Source of the DNA: Conchocele bisecta
Taxonomy: Eukaryota; Mollusca; Bivalvia; Lucinida; Thyasiridae
Length of the DNA: 64,000 bases
Reading direction: 5' to 3'
Assembly: GCA_029237695.1 (NCBI GenBank)
Contig: CM055275.1
Span: 8,940,899 to 9,004,898, forward strand
This document shows, one piece after another, positions 1-11,264 of the stretch. Made by a program: the position numbers and the translations under genes. The number at the start of each line of letters is the position of its first letter. The stretch's first letter is position 1. The notes beneath the pieces are model-generated. The model searched no databases. It was not told the DNA's origin and worked only from the letters and a program-made list of their open reading frames with translations.

Positions 1-31
1 TCTGATCTGTATCCGATTTCATCAAAATTGC

Positions 32-240
32 AAAGTATACTTATCTAGCAAAGTATACTTTGAGGGAATGATCATTGATTTTTCCGAAATGCATTCTTTC
101 ATACAGAACTAACGATTGCATATATTTGAGGATTAAAACTGCATAATTATTATACTGAATGTATTACATTATCACAGCCAAAATGGCTGTGATAATGTAA
201 TAAATTCAGTATAATAAAAATTAATAAATTTATCTTCCAT
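32..240. mobile_element. Palindromic MITE, copy 1
   Basis: A short non-coding element with a near-perfect central palindrome at about 149-215, built around CAGCCAAAATGGCTG. The same palindrome and left flank recur at 60,530-60,800. The 21 bp at 32-52 match, inverted, the right end of that second copy at 60,779-60,799, so they are probably the terminal inverted repeat. No coding capacity is seen. The superfamily is unknown. Confidence 0.6.
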
Positions 241-267
241 ATTATTGTTTATTTCCTTTCAACATAA

Positions 268-1640
268 TTATTTAGTCGTTGGAACTAAATTGTGTTTATT
301 TATAATTCTGGAGTTTCTATATTCACGTCTGATGCGCTTCTGTGGTGGCTGACCGATTACATCCTGTGCGATCAGTATGCGCGTCTTGCAGTCTTTCTTG
401 ATGGCGTCGATCAAAGTCCAAATGGGTGGGTGGGTGTAGCCAACGAAATGGGAGAAGCGGTTGTTCCATCCCTCGCACTGGTTGTTGGTCCTGTGGTTAT
501 CGTTGATGGTAGCGCCATGCACGTTCCATACATCGGGTGGATAACGGGGAGGTACACGCTGGAGATGGACGCCAACATGGCCATGTGCTGGTTGGACCTG
601 GCGATAAGATCCAGTGACGTAGGTCTTGTTGAAGTAGTCAGCGAGCTCTGCTGCACCAGCTGGTGTGTGCTGCAGCAGGTAGTCCATTACAGCAAGGTAG
701 GAAGGCCAGGTCATCAAGCTTCCCACATAACAGTTTGAAGTCGTCGGCGGCGTACCTGGGGCTGAGCCCCAGCTCCTGGATCTTCCTCCAGGTTGCCTCG
801 GTGAGATGGTAGAAACCTCCTTGGATTGCGATGCCAGGGTGCAGCACAGCTCTCAGAGCCCTGATGACAGCCAGTTCGAAGTCGCACAGTACAGTGGCTG
901 ATGTTAGTTCTGGAAGCTCCAGAGTCTCACAGTAATCCATGACTGCCTGGAAGAGCTCCTGGTAGCACTGAAGGGACGTCCTCTCCAGTAAAGCATACAC
1001 TGTAGTGACGGCTGTGGTGCCAAGTGGTACCCGTATATAGAGCTGCATAAAGTCTCACGAAATTGCCATCAACGAACCAAGTGTCGGCAGCGGCAAGGAG
1101 ACGTATTGCAGGAATGGATGCGAAAGCAATGATGCGCGAAACCGCCTGCTGACCGTTGCCATAAAACTGAAACTGTTCTGGTCTGGATTGTCACCGGCTG
1201 TGCGGGCCTACTCGACATCGATCGCTAGGTCATCTAAAGTATCCGGCACGTTGGGGACGTCGCCCAGCGCGTACTCTGCGGACCATCTTCTTTGCTGTGT
1301 CTTCATTAGCAAATATAACCCGGGCATCGTCCGCCATGTCCGCGAGTGTCTGGGCAACCAGATGAGCATGCTTCTCTCTGATGTGGCCCGCCAGTTGCTT
1401 CAGATTAACCTTGGCCTTCGCAACTTCCGCAGATGTTGGGTGGGGATCATGGTTGTGTTCTGTACCAATCTCGGGATTGTCCATAGCCAGAGAGGTTTTC
1501 AGACTGCCCTTTATTAGTGCTCTTCTTTGTATACATGTGGCCATGAAACATAATCTTGTGGCCACCCTTGTTACTCATGATCTCCATGGTTGATAATGCA
1601 GATGGACATGTTGTCAAGTTTATATACTTTCTGGCCTGAC
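268..1640 (-). pseudogene. Decayed MULE (Mutator-like) transposase with FLYWCH-type N-terminus
   Basis: The minus strand carries successive pieces of one protein in shifted frames. 1,565-1,640 holds the start of a FLYWCH-like zinc-finger region (SNKGGHKIMFHG). 1,230-1,565 continues past the EHNHDPHP motif into a helical linker. 1,040-1,230 (ADTWFVDGNF) and 638-1,048 (LCDFELAVIRAL) carry the two aspartates expected of a MULE DDE core. 268-726 ends the protein with TNNQCEGWNNRF, the region of the catalytic glutamate. MULE transposases of this FLYWCH type move DNA by cut-and-paste and are frequent in invertebrates. At least three frameshifts make this copy inactive. Its upstream end meets a LINE fragment at about 1,645. 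No terminal repeats are recognised. Confidence 0.75.
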
Positions 1641-1644
1641 ACTT

Positions 1645-2702
1645 GGAACACATTGTCAAATACGCTGTTCCACATACTCCACCGTGGCAATTGGAGCAGC
1701 CCAAGGTGATCTTCGATCTTAGTCCGCACACGAAAGCAACAACTGATCTATCCATTTTTAAAGCACTTTTTCTTGAAGACGGATACAATACATACACTCC
1801 GCTTTTTACTGATGGCTCAAAGGTTGGGGACCAGGTAGCAGCTGCTGCCGCTATCCCCGAGGGAGATCGTCAATCCAGACTCCCAGACAAATCTTCGATA
1901 TTTTCTGCGGAATTGAGGGCGATTATACTTGATTTCGCGAAAATATCTTGGAGGAAGCTATTCATTTTATTTTCCGATTCATTATCTTCACTACAAGCTT
2001 TGTACAACATGAAGCTTGAACATCCACTTATCCGCCAAATCATGGAGCTACACCATATTTTACTTTCGTCTGGCAAGGACATTATTTTTTGTTGGCTACC
2101 CAGTCATACTGGTATCAAGGGCAATGACAGGGCAGATAGTGCTGCCAAGGCCGCCCTGGATCTACCAACTTCTCATTTTCCTGTTTGCTATCATGATTTT
2201 AAATCATCCATCAACTCATTCATCTCAGATACAATGCAGATCCAGTGGGATCTGCTCACAGATAAGAAACTTCATGCTGTGAAACCGACTGTGCGAATGG
2301 ACTCCTGGCTACAGACATGTACGCCGGGATGAAGTTGTCCTTAGTCGATTGCGCATTGGGCGACTAACGCATTCGTATATGCTCAAAGGTGAGTCGCGTC
2401 CATGGTGTAATCCATGCCACAACGCATTGACCGTGCAACACATCCTACTAGACTGTATCTACTTTACCGATATTCGACGCAAACAGCTTTCTCCATGAAA
2501 CAAACTTGTATCGAAAAATCTAATTTTATCATTGTATACATGTGGCTCATTTATATTGTTCATCAGAGTTTTATTTTACCCTAATCATTTGATTACCTAC
2601 CACATCTAACATATTATTTTCTGCTTCATCTAAATGGCTGGGCCTAGTCCTAAATGATACTCTTTTGTGTTGATGGGCCGTTAAGCACCATTCCATTCCA
2701 TT
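1645..2702 (+). mobile_element. LINE fragment L1 (RNase H to 3' tail)
   Basis: 5'-truncated copy of the window's main LINE. The ORF at 1,643-2,332 covers the RNase H domain, with FTDGSKVGD, SAELRAI, FSDSLSSLQAL and GNDRADSAAK carrying the D-E-D-D metal ligands. It is followed by a damaged C-terminal zinc-like region and the family 3' end (GATGGGCCGTTAAGCACCATTCC). One codon-level deletion lies near the second motif. Confidence 0.85.
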
Positions 2703-3152
2703 TCTATAAACACGCACGGCTTCACGTTGCATTTATTTGCAATACCGGAAGTTGATGTTTTACACTATGCTGTCAATTTTTCAACCTCCTTCACAATGCA
2801 AAAAGTTTATTCTCGCGCCTCTCTTTGCTTTGTCTCGGATGTCCGTTTTTACGGATATGATATGATTGATGTATTCGCAACATAACTTGTAGACGTGTAC
2901 AAAATTGTATTCAATGAAACTAACTTGTATCGGAAAATTTAATTTTATCATTGTATACTTGTTTCTCATTTCCATAATTCTATACATGTTTTTCATTTAT
3001 ATTGTTCATCATATTAATATTTTTACCCTGATCATCTGTTTGACTACCACATCTAACATACTATTTTACCATTATTTTTATTCTTCATCTACATTGCTTG
3101 GCCCTAAGTGATATTAGTTTGTGTTGATGGGCCGTTAAGCACCATTCCTTTT
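2703..3152 (+). mobile_element. Spacer plus LINE 3' fragment L2
   Basis: About 200 bp of non-LINE spacer (2,703-2,905) is followed by a 3' UTR-only LINE fragment from about 2,912. The spacer and the LINE fragment recur in the same order at 5,044-5,506, so the LINE-spacer-LINE block was duplicated locally. Confidence 0.7.
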
Positions 3153-3746
3153 ATTTCTATTTTAATAATAAAACATTAAGTTCATACTGAATACTTTAAG
3201 TTGCATTTGTATTAATAGGACTGTGTGTCAGATATATAATCCCACAAGCCCCATTTATCCGGTCATAGCCACATATACTAATCGGTTGCACCATTTTATT
3301 TTATGAACTTTCCAAAAGCATGCGTTATATTCAAGTACATACTACCAACAACTGTTATAAACAGGATAGATAATTTTGCATGTTCGCTAGACATGTACTA
3401 GTAAGGAAACAGTGTGAAATCTCTGTATGTTTGTTGTTGTGAAATGACCATACTATACCACAGTTAGAAAGAAGTTTCCATTATAGTGAAATTAAGTTAT
3501 ATACAATAAATTAGTAAAATAAAACATGTTTATAATACTGGAAAATAACTAGTTGAAACGCTAGTTATTTTTCCGTATTTAAAACATGATTAGCAATTTT
3601 TTTGACAAATCCCAGATGTTTTCCCTAGAAGACTTGTAGGTATAACTGGGTTTAAATTATACGATACAAATCTACAATCAACCAATTCTTTCCTAATCTG
3701 TTTCATCCAAATCTATATATAAATGTATATCTAAGACCCATTTCCT

Positions 3747-4256
3747 TTAATATCCCATCCGAAATACTTTGATAAAGTTTTTATAATCATCAGCCACATA
3801 CAGCATACTTTCGTTTTGGTTATAACATATGCTGTGAGGATTCGATAGTCGGCCGCCGTCATATGTGGCGTAGAGATACCCGCCATTTTTGTGCATTATA
3901 TCCCGGAGGTCAGGATCCGACACGGACACAAACTGGACGGTGGCATACAGGCCGCTACCCTCGCCGCCCATCCCCGCAATGTCGTAGGGAGGGGATTGTT
4001 GTGCAACGTCTCGTGATGACCAATCTGCAGCCAGCAGGTTGTCGCCACATCTGGTCACTCTTCAGTATGCTACTGCGGTCTTGGTGACCCGACTCGCCCA
4101 GGGATCAGGGTACATGTATCGGACACGGACACAAACTGGACAGTGTCATTGCGTGGCATACAGGCCGATACCATCGCCGCATATCCCCGCAATGTCGTAG
4201 GAAGGGAATTGTAGCTCAACGTGGGACACCAGTGTATCGTTAAACAGCTTTGTGGT
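3747..4256 (-). pseudogene. 3' part of a NHL-repeat (beta-propeller) gene
   Basis: The minus strand encodes an open stretch of about 100 residues ending in a NHL-type blade (NPHSICYNQNESMLYVADD ... FIKVFRMGY, stop at 3,747). Before it comes a 65-residue module with VTRCGDNLLAADW and a glycine-rich turn; part of a second copy lies at 4,091-4,256. NHL propellers form the C-terminal recognition domain of TRIM-NHL proteins and of some enzymes. No RING, B-box or coiled coil is present here, so only the C-terminal end is represented. The reading frame breaks near 4,090, and a LINE abuts at 4,296. It could be a terminal exon or a retained pseudogene piece. Confidence 0.55.
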
Positions 4257-4295
4257 CGAGTTATTAACATTCGACAGCAGATGACTGCAAAAAAG

Positions 4296-5043
4296 ACAGG
4301 GACCGGGTAGCTGCTGCTGCAGTTGTCCCCGAGAGAGATCTTCAATCTTGTGAAAATATCTTTGAGAAAGAAATTCGTTTTATTTTCCGATTCATTATCT
4401 TCACTACAAGCTTTATACAACATGAAGATTGAGCATCGACTTATCCGCCAAATTATTGAGCTACACCATTTTTTAATTTCGTCCGGCAAGGACATTATTT
4501 TTTTGTCACAGATAACAAACTTCATGGTGTGAAACCGACTTTGGGCGATTGGACTCCTGGGCGATTGGACTCCTGGCTACAGACATGTACGCCGGGATGA
4601 AGTTGTCCTTAGTCGATTGCGCATTGGTCGACTAACGCATTCGTATATGCTCAAAGGTGAGTCGCGTCCATGGTGTATTCCATGCCACAACGCATTCACC
4701 GTGCAACACATCCTACTAGACTGTATCTACTTTACCGATATTCGACGCAACCACTTCAATGTTACTTCACTTGCTGAGTTATTCCAGGTGGAGAACATTG
4801 AAGGTTTGCATAGCTTTCTCCATGAAACCAACTTGTATCGAAAAATCTAATTTTATCATTGTATACATGTGGCTCATTTATATTGTTCATCATAGTTTTA
4901 TTTTTACCCTAATAATTTGATTACCTATCACATCTAACATACTATTTTACTACATTTATTATTTTCTGCTTCATCTAAATGGCTGGGCCTAGTCCTAAAT
5001 GATACTCTTTTGTGTTGATGGGCCGTTAAGCACCATTCCATTC
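4296..5043 (+). mobile_element. LINE fragment L3
   Basis: Starts inside RNase H, has internal deletions (for example after the FSDSLSSLQAL motif, near 4,505) and a duplicated 17 bp stretch at 4,545-4,575, and ends in the family 3' end and ATTCC tail. The C-terminal zinc-like region (CHNAFTVQHILLDC) is readable at 4,617-4,850. Confidence 0.8.
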
Positions 5044-5255
5044 CATTTCTATAAACACGCACGGTTTCACGTTGCATTTATTTGCAATACCGGAAGTTGA
5101 AGTTTTACACTATGCTGTCAATTTTTCAGCCTCCTTCACAATGCAACAAGTTTATTCTCGCGCCTCTCTTTGCTGTGTCTCGAATATCCGTCCGTACGGA
5201 TATGATATGATTGATGTATTCGCGACATAACTTGTAGACATGTACAAAATTGTAT

Positions 5256-5506
5256 TACATGAAACTAACTTGTATCGGAAAATTTAATTTTATCATTGTA
5301 TACATGTTACTCATTTCTATAATTTTATCATTGTATACATTTTCTCATCTCTATTGCTCATCGTACTAATATTTTTACCCTAATCTGATTGCCTACCGCA
5401 TCTGACATACTATTTTACTATTATTTTTATTCTTCATCTACATTGCTTGGCCCTAAATGATACTCTTTTGTGTTGATGGGCCGTTAAGCACCATTCCATT
5501 CCATTC
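5256..5506 (+). mobile_element. LINE 3' fragment L4
   Basis: A 3' UTR-only piece ending GGGCCGTTAAGCACCATTCC. It is the counterpart of L2 in the local duplication. Confidence 0.75.
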
Positions 5507-6529
5507 CGTACTGACATGATACGATTGATGATGTACTCGCGACATAATGTCGTTTAGTTGGTGCGTCATGGTGTCCACAAAATCCCGATACTTTTTTCTC
5601 TGCACAATACCCAGCATGACAAGCTTGTGTTGCCCTGGTCGCGTTGCTATAAACCTGGCTATATTTTATGAAGATTAAATGTTGACAATGTGCATGCAGG
5701 GCTCCAGATAAGGAATTAGTAATTGAGTATTTTCACTCCATCATTTCTGTAGCAATTTGGTATTTCAAAATTTTAATTGGGTAAAATAAAATCACACTAA
5801 TGTTTACACATCAACAGATAGCAATTATTGAATTAATTTGCTTTGAAATTAAAACTCATCTTGGCATTTCATTAGAATTGTCTCCTTGGAGACAATTCTA
5901 ATGAAATACCAAGATGTGTTTTCATTGAAAATAAGAAAACTATGCTATATTTGTGGTCTGTTTATTGTTTTCTGCAGCATGATACAGGTACCGCAAAATT
6001 GTTATTGCTTTTTGATACTCGCTACCTCGGATTTCAATTGCGTTTTTCGGCAATTTTAATTGGGTATTTACGCAAATACGCAGTTTATTTGGAGCGCTGG
6101 GTCCATGTGATACGCCATTACACTACCGACCAGCACGATAATACGCGTTGAAAACTCCGGTGTTTGCTCGCCCACGCACGCAGCCCGATCAGGGCATGCA
6201 TTGTTCATTGGAACTGGAGCCCGATATTTGTCAATACGACGCATATCGCAGTCGATGATGTTTAATATCCGACATAAAATGCATTACTCCGTGATATTTA
6301 CGGTGAGGAAACCCGAATACCCGGGGAGAACCACATCACACCGGTAAGTAATATCTTCTTCGAATACGTCCGAGCTGTGATCCAACAACTACCGAGGACC
6401 AATGCCGGCGTTTTATTGCCCGTCTAAAACGGCATCTATTAGTGATGCTCTGCATTCGCACACCTTTCTGCTTGGCGTCTGGCTACACCACAATGATTTT
6501 AATTTGGTCCTACAACCTATTTCTTAATA
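5507..6529. other. No gene seen; contains a perfect hairpin
   Basis: The only clear structure is an inverted repeat at about 5,850-5,924, with arms of about 35 bp meeting at CTCCTTGGAG, typical of a foldback MITE. The open frames in this stretch show no recognisable domain. Confidence 0.6.
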
Positions 6530-8109
6530 TACTGAGCAAAACTAGAAACGTCCCTCCATGTTTAAGGAAAGATTCATCAAAAACCAAAAGGGTTACTTTT
6601 AAAAATCAAAATGGAAAAACAAGTTCATTCATTTCTGTATCAAAGCCAATAAATTGCATTTGGATATCTTGTTAAATATTCGAGAGATAACCGGCCAAGG
6701 GCGGTAGGGGTCAAAATCAAAAATCACAAAAACTCAGAAATGTGTTACTTAATGTTTAGAGATGGAATTTCAATAAGTAATGTGGCAAATTCAGTAAATC
6801 TCGTTAGTACCGAGTGTGGCCACCATTTGCATGAATGCATGCAATGATCCTACGCCGCATCGACGTGACGTAACGCAATACCAGTGCGATGGGCAAATTC
6901 CTCCATTCCCGTTGTAACGCCCGTGTAAGATCGCGAACATTGTCAATCTGATGGTTAGCTCGTGGTTTGCGGCCCAGCTCATCCCATATGTGCTCAATGG
7001 GATTGAGATCCGGGGAGACCGCGGGCCATGGCATGACGTCGACGTTGTTTTGCTGTAAGTATTGAGTGGTGACCCTGGCTACGTGAGGGCGGGCATTGTC
7101 GTGCATCAATGTCACACCAGGACCATGCTGACGGATAAATGGTAAGGCATGTGCATTTAGCACATCTGCAACATAACGTTGTGCATTGATGTTGCCCTGT
7201 ACAACAACCAAATCTGTCTTCCGGTTTCCCATGATCCCACCCCAGACCATTACGCTCCCTCCCCCAAACCTGTTCTTCTCAACAATGCAACAATCGGTGA
7301 ATCTTTCATTTTTACGCCTGTATACCCGTAATCTTCCGTCAGCATGACTAACTGTGAACCGAGATTCATCGGTGAACAAAACTCGGTTCCAGTCAGCCCT
7401 TCTCCAGTTCAGATGACGTCGCGCCCATAACAGTCTGGCAGCACGGTGACGTTGGGTCATTATCTGACCAGTGTACGGGCGGCGTGCCCGGATTGGTTGG
7501 GCGTTACGACGTAACCGGTTGCGAATGGTCTGCCCTGAGACACCGTATCGCCTAGCAGTGACTGTGGCTGCCAATCGACGTTGACGTAAGTGTGTCAACG
7601 TAATGTAACGATCGGCTCCAGCCGTCGTTCACACGAGGCCTACCAGGTCGCTGCCGGTCGTGAACAGCCCCAGTCTGCTGGTACCGGGCTGCAAGACGAT
7701 CAATCGTCTTCCGACAGCATGCAAACCGAGGCGCGACCGCCCTGGCGGCCATCCCACCCGCAAGCATCCCAATTGCCTGATTTCGCTCGTTTTCGGAAAG
7801 CCGTGGCATATCGAAAACAGTGAAAAATTAAAAAAGTTTTTTAATTTTCCGAATAGCCCCTATCGCATGAATGGTACGACATGAACTGAATCACCTTATC
7901 GATGACAAGTATAGCGTGCACGTGCAAAATGTGGAAATCAACGTTCCGGTCACTGGCCGCTATGTAAACCGTGTGTATCGGCTAAACTCTACACGATCGT
8001 ATTCTGAACATCGCCACGGTTTAAAATACATGTACTTTGAACATGTGGTACATACATAGACAGAGCTACACCGGCTATAAAACAGGGACGTTTCTAGTTT
8101 TGTTGAGTA
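6530..8109 (-). mobile_element. Tc1-family transposon, copy A
   Basis: The ends are 26 bp inverted repeats (TACTGAGCAAAACTAGAAAC at 6,530; its inverted partner, with two mismatches, ends at 8,109), flanked by TA on both sides as expected for Tc1/mariner insertion. It is 1,580 bp long and closely similar to copy B at 58,193-59,771, so movement was recent. The transposase lies on the minus strand and is frameshifted. Confidence 0.93.
6804..7809 (-). pseudogene. Tc1 transposase, one frameshift (copy A)
   Basis: Cut-and-paste DDE transposase. The N-terminal helix-turn-helix part (MPRLSENERNQAIGMLAGG) is at 7,552-7,809. The second HTH and the catalytic core are at 6,804-7,598. Catalytic residues are visible as FTDESRF, HDNARPH and PIEHIWDEL; 34 residues separate the second D from the E (DD34E, Tc1 group). 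Comparison with copy B shows one extra base near 7,629-7,632, which shifts the frame and is the only obvious lesion. Confidence 0.92.
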
Positions 8110-8957
8110 TAGAATAGAACACGGACAGAATATAATGCTTAGTAAAATATCTGGGATGTTGTTGGTAGAACCCGGACGTCTATGCAGTTTTATCCCGTCA
8201 ACAAAGTGCGTATATGTGCCGTGAAACACGGTGCCGTGAAACATTTTTGATATCCAATCAATACAAATTTTGTATTTTACAGCCATTTGAAGGTGTTGAC
8301 GGGATAAATAGAATAGTAGGTTAGTGCCGTGAATGGGAAAACATATCTGGCGCGGCACGGAAACGGGATGTGCTCGGTAGAGCCTCGCCCATCCCGTTTC
8401 CTGAGCCTTGCCAGATATTTTTCCCATTCACGGCACTAACCTACTATTCTCTATATTTGGATAGTGACGGTATTTGCTTAGAGATCATGTTCAACAAGTC
8501 ATTGTTCACTCGACTGAGGTTTTATTTTCTAATGTTTGCATGTTATTTATGTGTTATTTCTATTGCTAACGGCTGATATCGCAGAGGGACAACCCCACGA
8601 CACCAGCCGCCCATGAGTTAGATCGATAGCAGCTGCGGATTCTTATGTCGTGCCCATTGTAAATATATGTGTCCATTATCTTTTGTGATCAGGCAGTGAG
8701 CGCTCTGTATACTTAACTGGTTTATATATACAAGTAAAGCAATGCATATATGTACAATCCTACCACTCGCCTTGGTTTTGAAGTTCGATAAGATTTGATT
8801 ACCAACAGTATGCAGCTGGCTTGAGTGATCAAAAGGCAGGCCAACAATAATGCGTGCAAGAGTCCACCATGCACTGGCTAAAGAGGATTCGTCGGTGAGG
8901 TGAGTTCCACCGTCGCCAGACCAATTGTTAACCCTTTTTCAAACAACTCACCTTTAG
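8110..8957. other. No gene seen; long foldback repeat
   Basis: 8,311-8,376 and 8,385-8,449 are inverted copies of each other (TAGTAGGTTAGTGCCGTGAA in the left arm), making an almost loop-less hairpin of about 65 bp per arm. A second inverted pair (TTATCCCGTCAACA near 8,192 and TGTTGACGGGATAA near 8,294) is nested outside it. This looks like a MITE. The remainder to 8,957 shows no recognisable feature. Confidence 0.6.
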
Positions 8958-9594
8958 ACTATTCCTGGGTGCATTCTGTACGTCTAACGCGAAGAGTTTT
9001 TATGCCGATGCAAACGACAGACGCACCAAATTATCCTTGCAATACGCCACTTGACTACACTTCAAACCACTATTCGGCAAAAGGTTGGATCCTATAACAC
9101 ATGATGCTGGCTTAGACCTGGATCATATTGCCAAATACGCTGTTCCAGTTACTCCTCAATGGCAGTTGGAGCAGCCCAAGTTGATCTTCGATCTTTGACA
9201 GCAGACGAAAGCAACAACTGATCCATCCATTTTTAAATAACATTTTTTTCAAGTTAAAGAAAGATACAACACACACACTTCGCTGTTCACTGATGGCTCA
9301 AATGAGGGGGGCCTGGTAGCTGCTACTACAGCTGTCCCCGACATAGGTCTTCAATCAAAGACTCCCAGATAAATCTTCGATATTTTCTGCGGAATTGATG
9401 GTAATTTTACTCACCCTTGAATTTGCTAAAATATTTTGGAGAAACCTATTCCACTTTATTTTCTGATTCATCGCCTTCACTACACACTTTGTACAACATG
9501 AAGTTTGTGCTGTGCATCCACTTATCCGCCAAATTATTGAGCTGCACCATATTGTACTGGACATACCCGACTAACGCATTCGTATATGCTCAAT
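8958..9594 (+). mobile_element. Old LINE fragment L5
   Basis: A diverged, 3'-truncated copy. It matches the region between RT and RNase H (CTGGGTGCATTCTGTACGTC) and part of RNase H, with several stops and indels. It is clearly older than the other fragments and has no 3' tail. Confidence 0.7.
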
Positions 9595-10162
9595 ATGTGT
9601 GTTTTCTTTTACATATATATAATCTCGAGACCTGGCCACCATGTTATAAAACACTTCGCGGGAAATTCTCAGTTAATCAACTGTTTTATCACTTCGTGTC
9701 CATGTTTCGTGCACTAAAATCTTGCACTAGAGAAAGACGGACTAACTTTCATTTTCTACATTTTGTATACACCCCATCCACCCCCCCCCCCCCAACACTA
9801 CACTATTCCTTGTGAAAATGCAGCGCTTCTTCGCGGAACATTATAATTGGGTAGAAGTACCACTCTTTATATGCGGACAGTGTAGACATGGATCCGTGCG
9901 GATATCCGTTTATTGCTATAGCATCCGTTATGAGAAAAGGGCTGTAATTAATGTTGTGAGAACTTGTAGCCCAAGCCCATTGTACTTATATGCAATAAAC
10001 TATGTTTAAACTATGAGAAAAGTGTGTTTCTTACTAAGAATGAACGCCGTAATCAGACATTGGGTCGGGTTACCCCGGGTCTACACTAGCCACATATATC
10101 GAGTGGTACCGTTTCTAGATTATACTGTGGAGACGGCTATAATAGTTTCACACTAGTCCAGC
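9595..10162. other. No gene seen
   Basis: Non-coding, with a C-rich run at 9,780-9,794. Because LINE L6 is flanked by a target duplication, the sequence left of 10,175 was originally contiguous with the cassette that restarts at 11,257, so this stretch may be old Polinton-like DNA. Nothing in it is recognised. Confidence 0.45.
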
Positions 10163-11256
10163 TTCACCGAGTATACACGATGCTGGCTTGGATCTGGATC
10201 ACATTGACAAATACGCTGTTCGAGATACTCCACCGTGGAAGTTGGAGCAGCCCAAGGTGATCTTCGATCCTAGTCCGCACACGAAAGCAACAACTGATCC
10301 ATCCATTTTTAAATCACCTTTTCTTGAGGTTAAAGACAGATACAATACATACACACCGCTTTTTACTGATGGCTCAAAGGTCGGGGACCGGGTATCATCT
10401 GCTGCCGCTGTCCCCGAGGGAGATCTTAAATCCAGACTCCCAGACAAATCTTCGATATTTTCAGCTGAATTCAGGGCGATTTTACTTGCTCTTGATTTCG
10501 CGAAAATATCTTGGAGAAAGCAATTCATTTTATTTTCCGATTCATTATCTTCACTACAAGCTTTGTACAACATGAAGCTTGAACATCCACTTATCCGCCA
10601 AATCATGGAGCTACACCATATTTTACTTTCGTCTGGCAAGGACATTATTTGTTGTTGGCTACCCAGTCATACTGGTATCAAGGGCAATGACAGGGCAGAT
10701 AGTGCCAAGGCTGCCCTGGAGCTACCGACCTCTCTTTTTCCTGTACGCCGGGATGAAGTTGTCCTTAGTCGATTGCGCATTGGACATACACGACTAACGC
10801 ATTCGTATATGCTCAAAGGTGAGCCGCGTCCATGGTGTATTTACCGTGCAACACATCCTACTGGACTGTATCGATTTTGCCGATATTCGAGGCAAACACT
10901 TCAATGTTACTTCACTTGCGGAGCTATTCCAGGTGGAGAACATTGAAGGTTTGCTTCGCTTTATCCATGAAACGAACATTGAAGGTTTGCTTCGCTTTCT
11001 CCATGAAACGAACTTGTATCGGAAATTTAAATTTACCATTGTATACATGTCCCTCATTTCTATAATTTTATAATTCTATACACGTTGTTCATTTATATTG
11101 TTTATCATATTAATATTTTTACCCTGATCGTCTGATTGACTACCACAACTAACATACTATTTTACTATTATTTTTGTTCTTCATCTACATTGCTTGGCGC
11201 TAAATGATACTCTTGTGTTGATGGGCCGTTAAGCACCATTCCATTCACCGAGTATA
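10163..11256 (+). mobile_element. LINE fragment L6 with 13 bp target duplication
   Basis: Body at 10,176-11,243, flanked by TTCACCGAGTATA at 10,163-10,175 and again at 11,244-11,256. It carries RNase H (open over 10,188-10,946 with small deletions), the C-terminal zinc-like region and the 3' tail, and has a duplicated 36 bp stretch near 10,970-11,010. It landed just beyond the stop codon of the glycoprotein gene on the other strand. Confidence 0.9.
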
Positions 11257-11264
11257 GCGTCACA

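Larger units (their letters stand above)
3232..5043. repeat. Segmental duplication, copy 1 (NHL piece + LINE L3)
   Basis: This block matches 16,518-18,090. Both copies begin at ATCCCACAAGCCCCATTTAT, run through 500 bp of non-coding sequence, then the NHL coding piece on the minus strand, then the same 5'-truncated LINE starting within the RNase H domain (GGGACCGGGTAGCTGC). The shared LINE truncation point shows that the LINE was present before the block was copied. 3,240-3,740 contains no gene; a small hairpin lies near 3,541-3,573. Confidence 0.8.

Noticed and set aside
292..738. 148-residue plus-strand frame opposite the MULE
   Set aside because: It is the antisense of the MULE transposase, whose minus-strand frames carry the family motifs.
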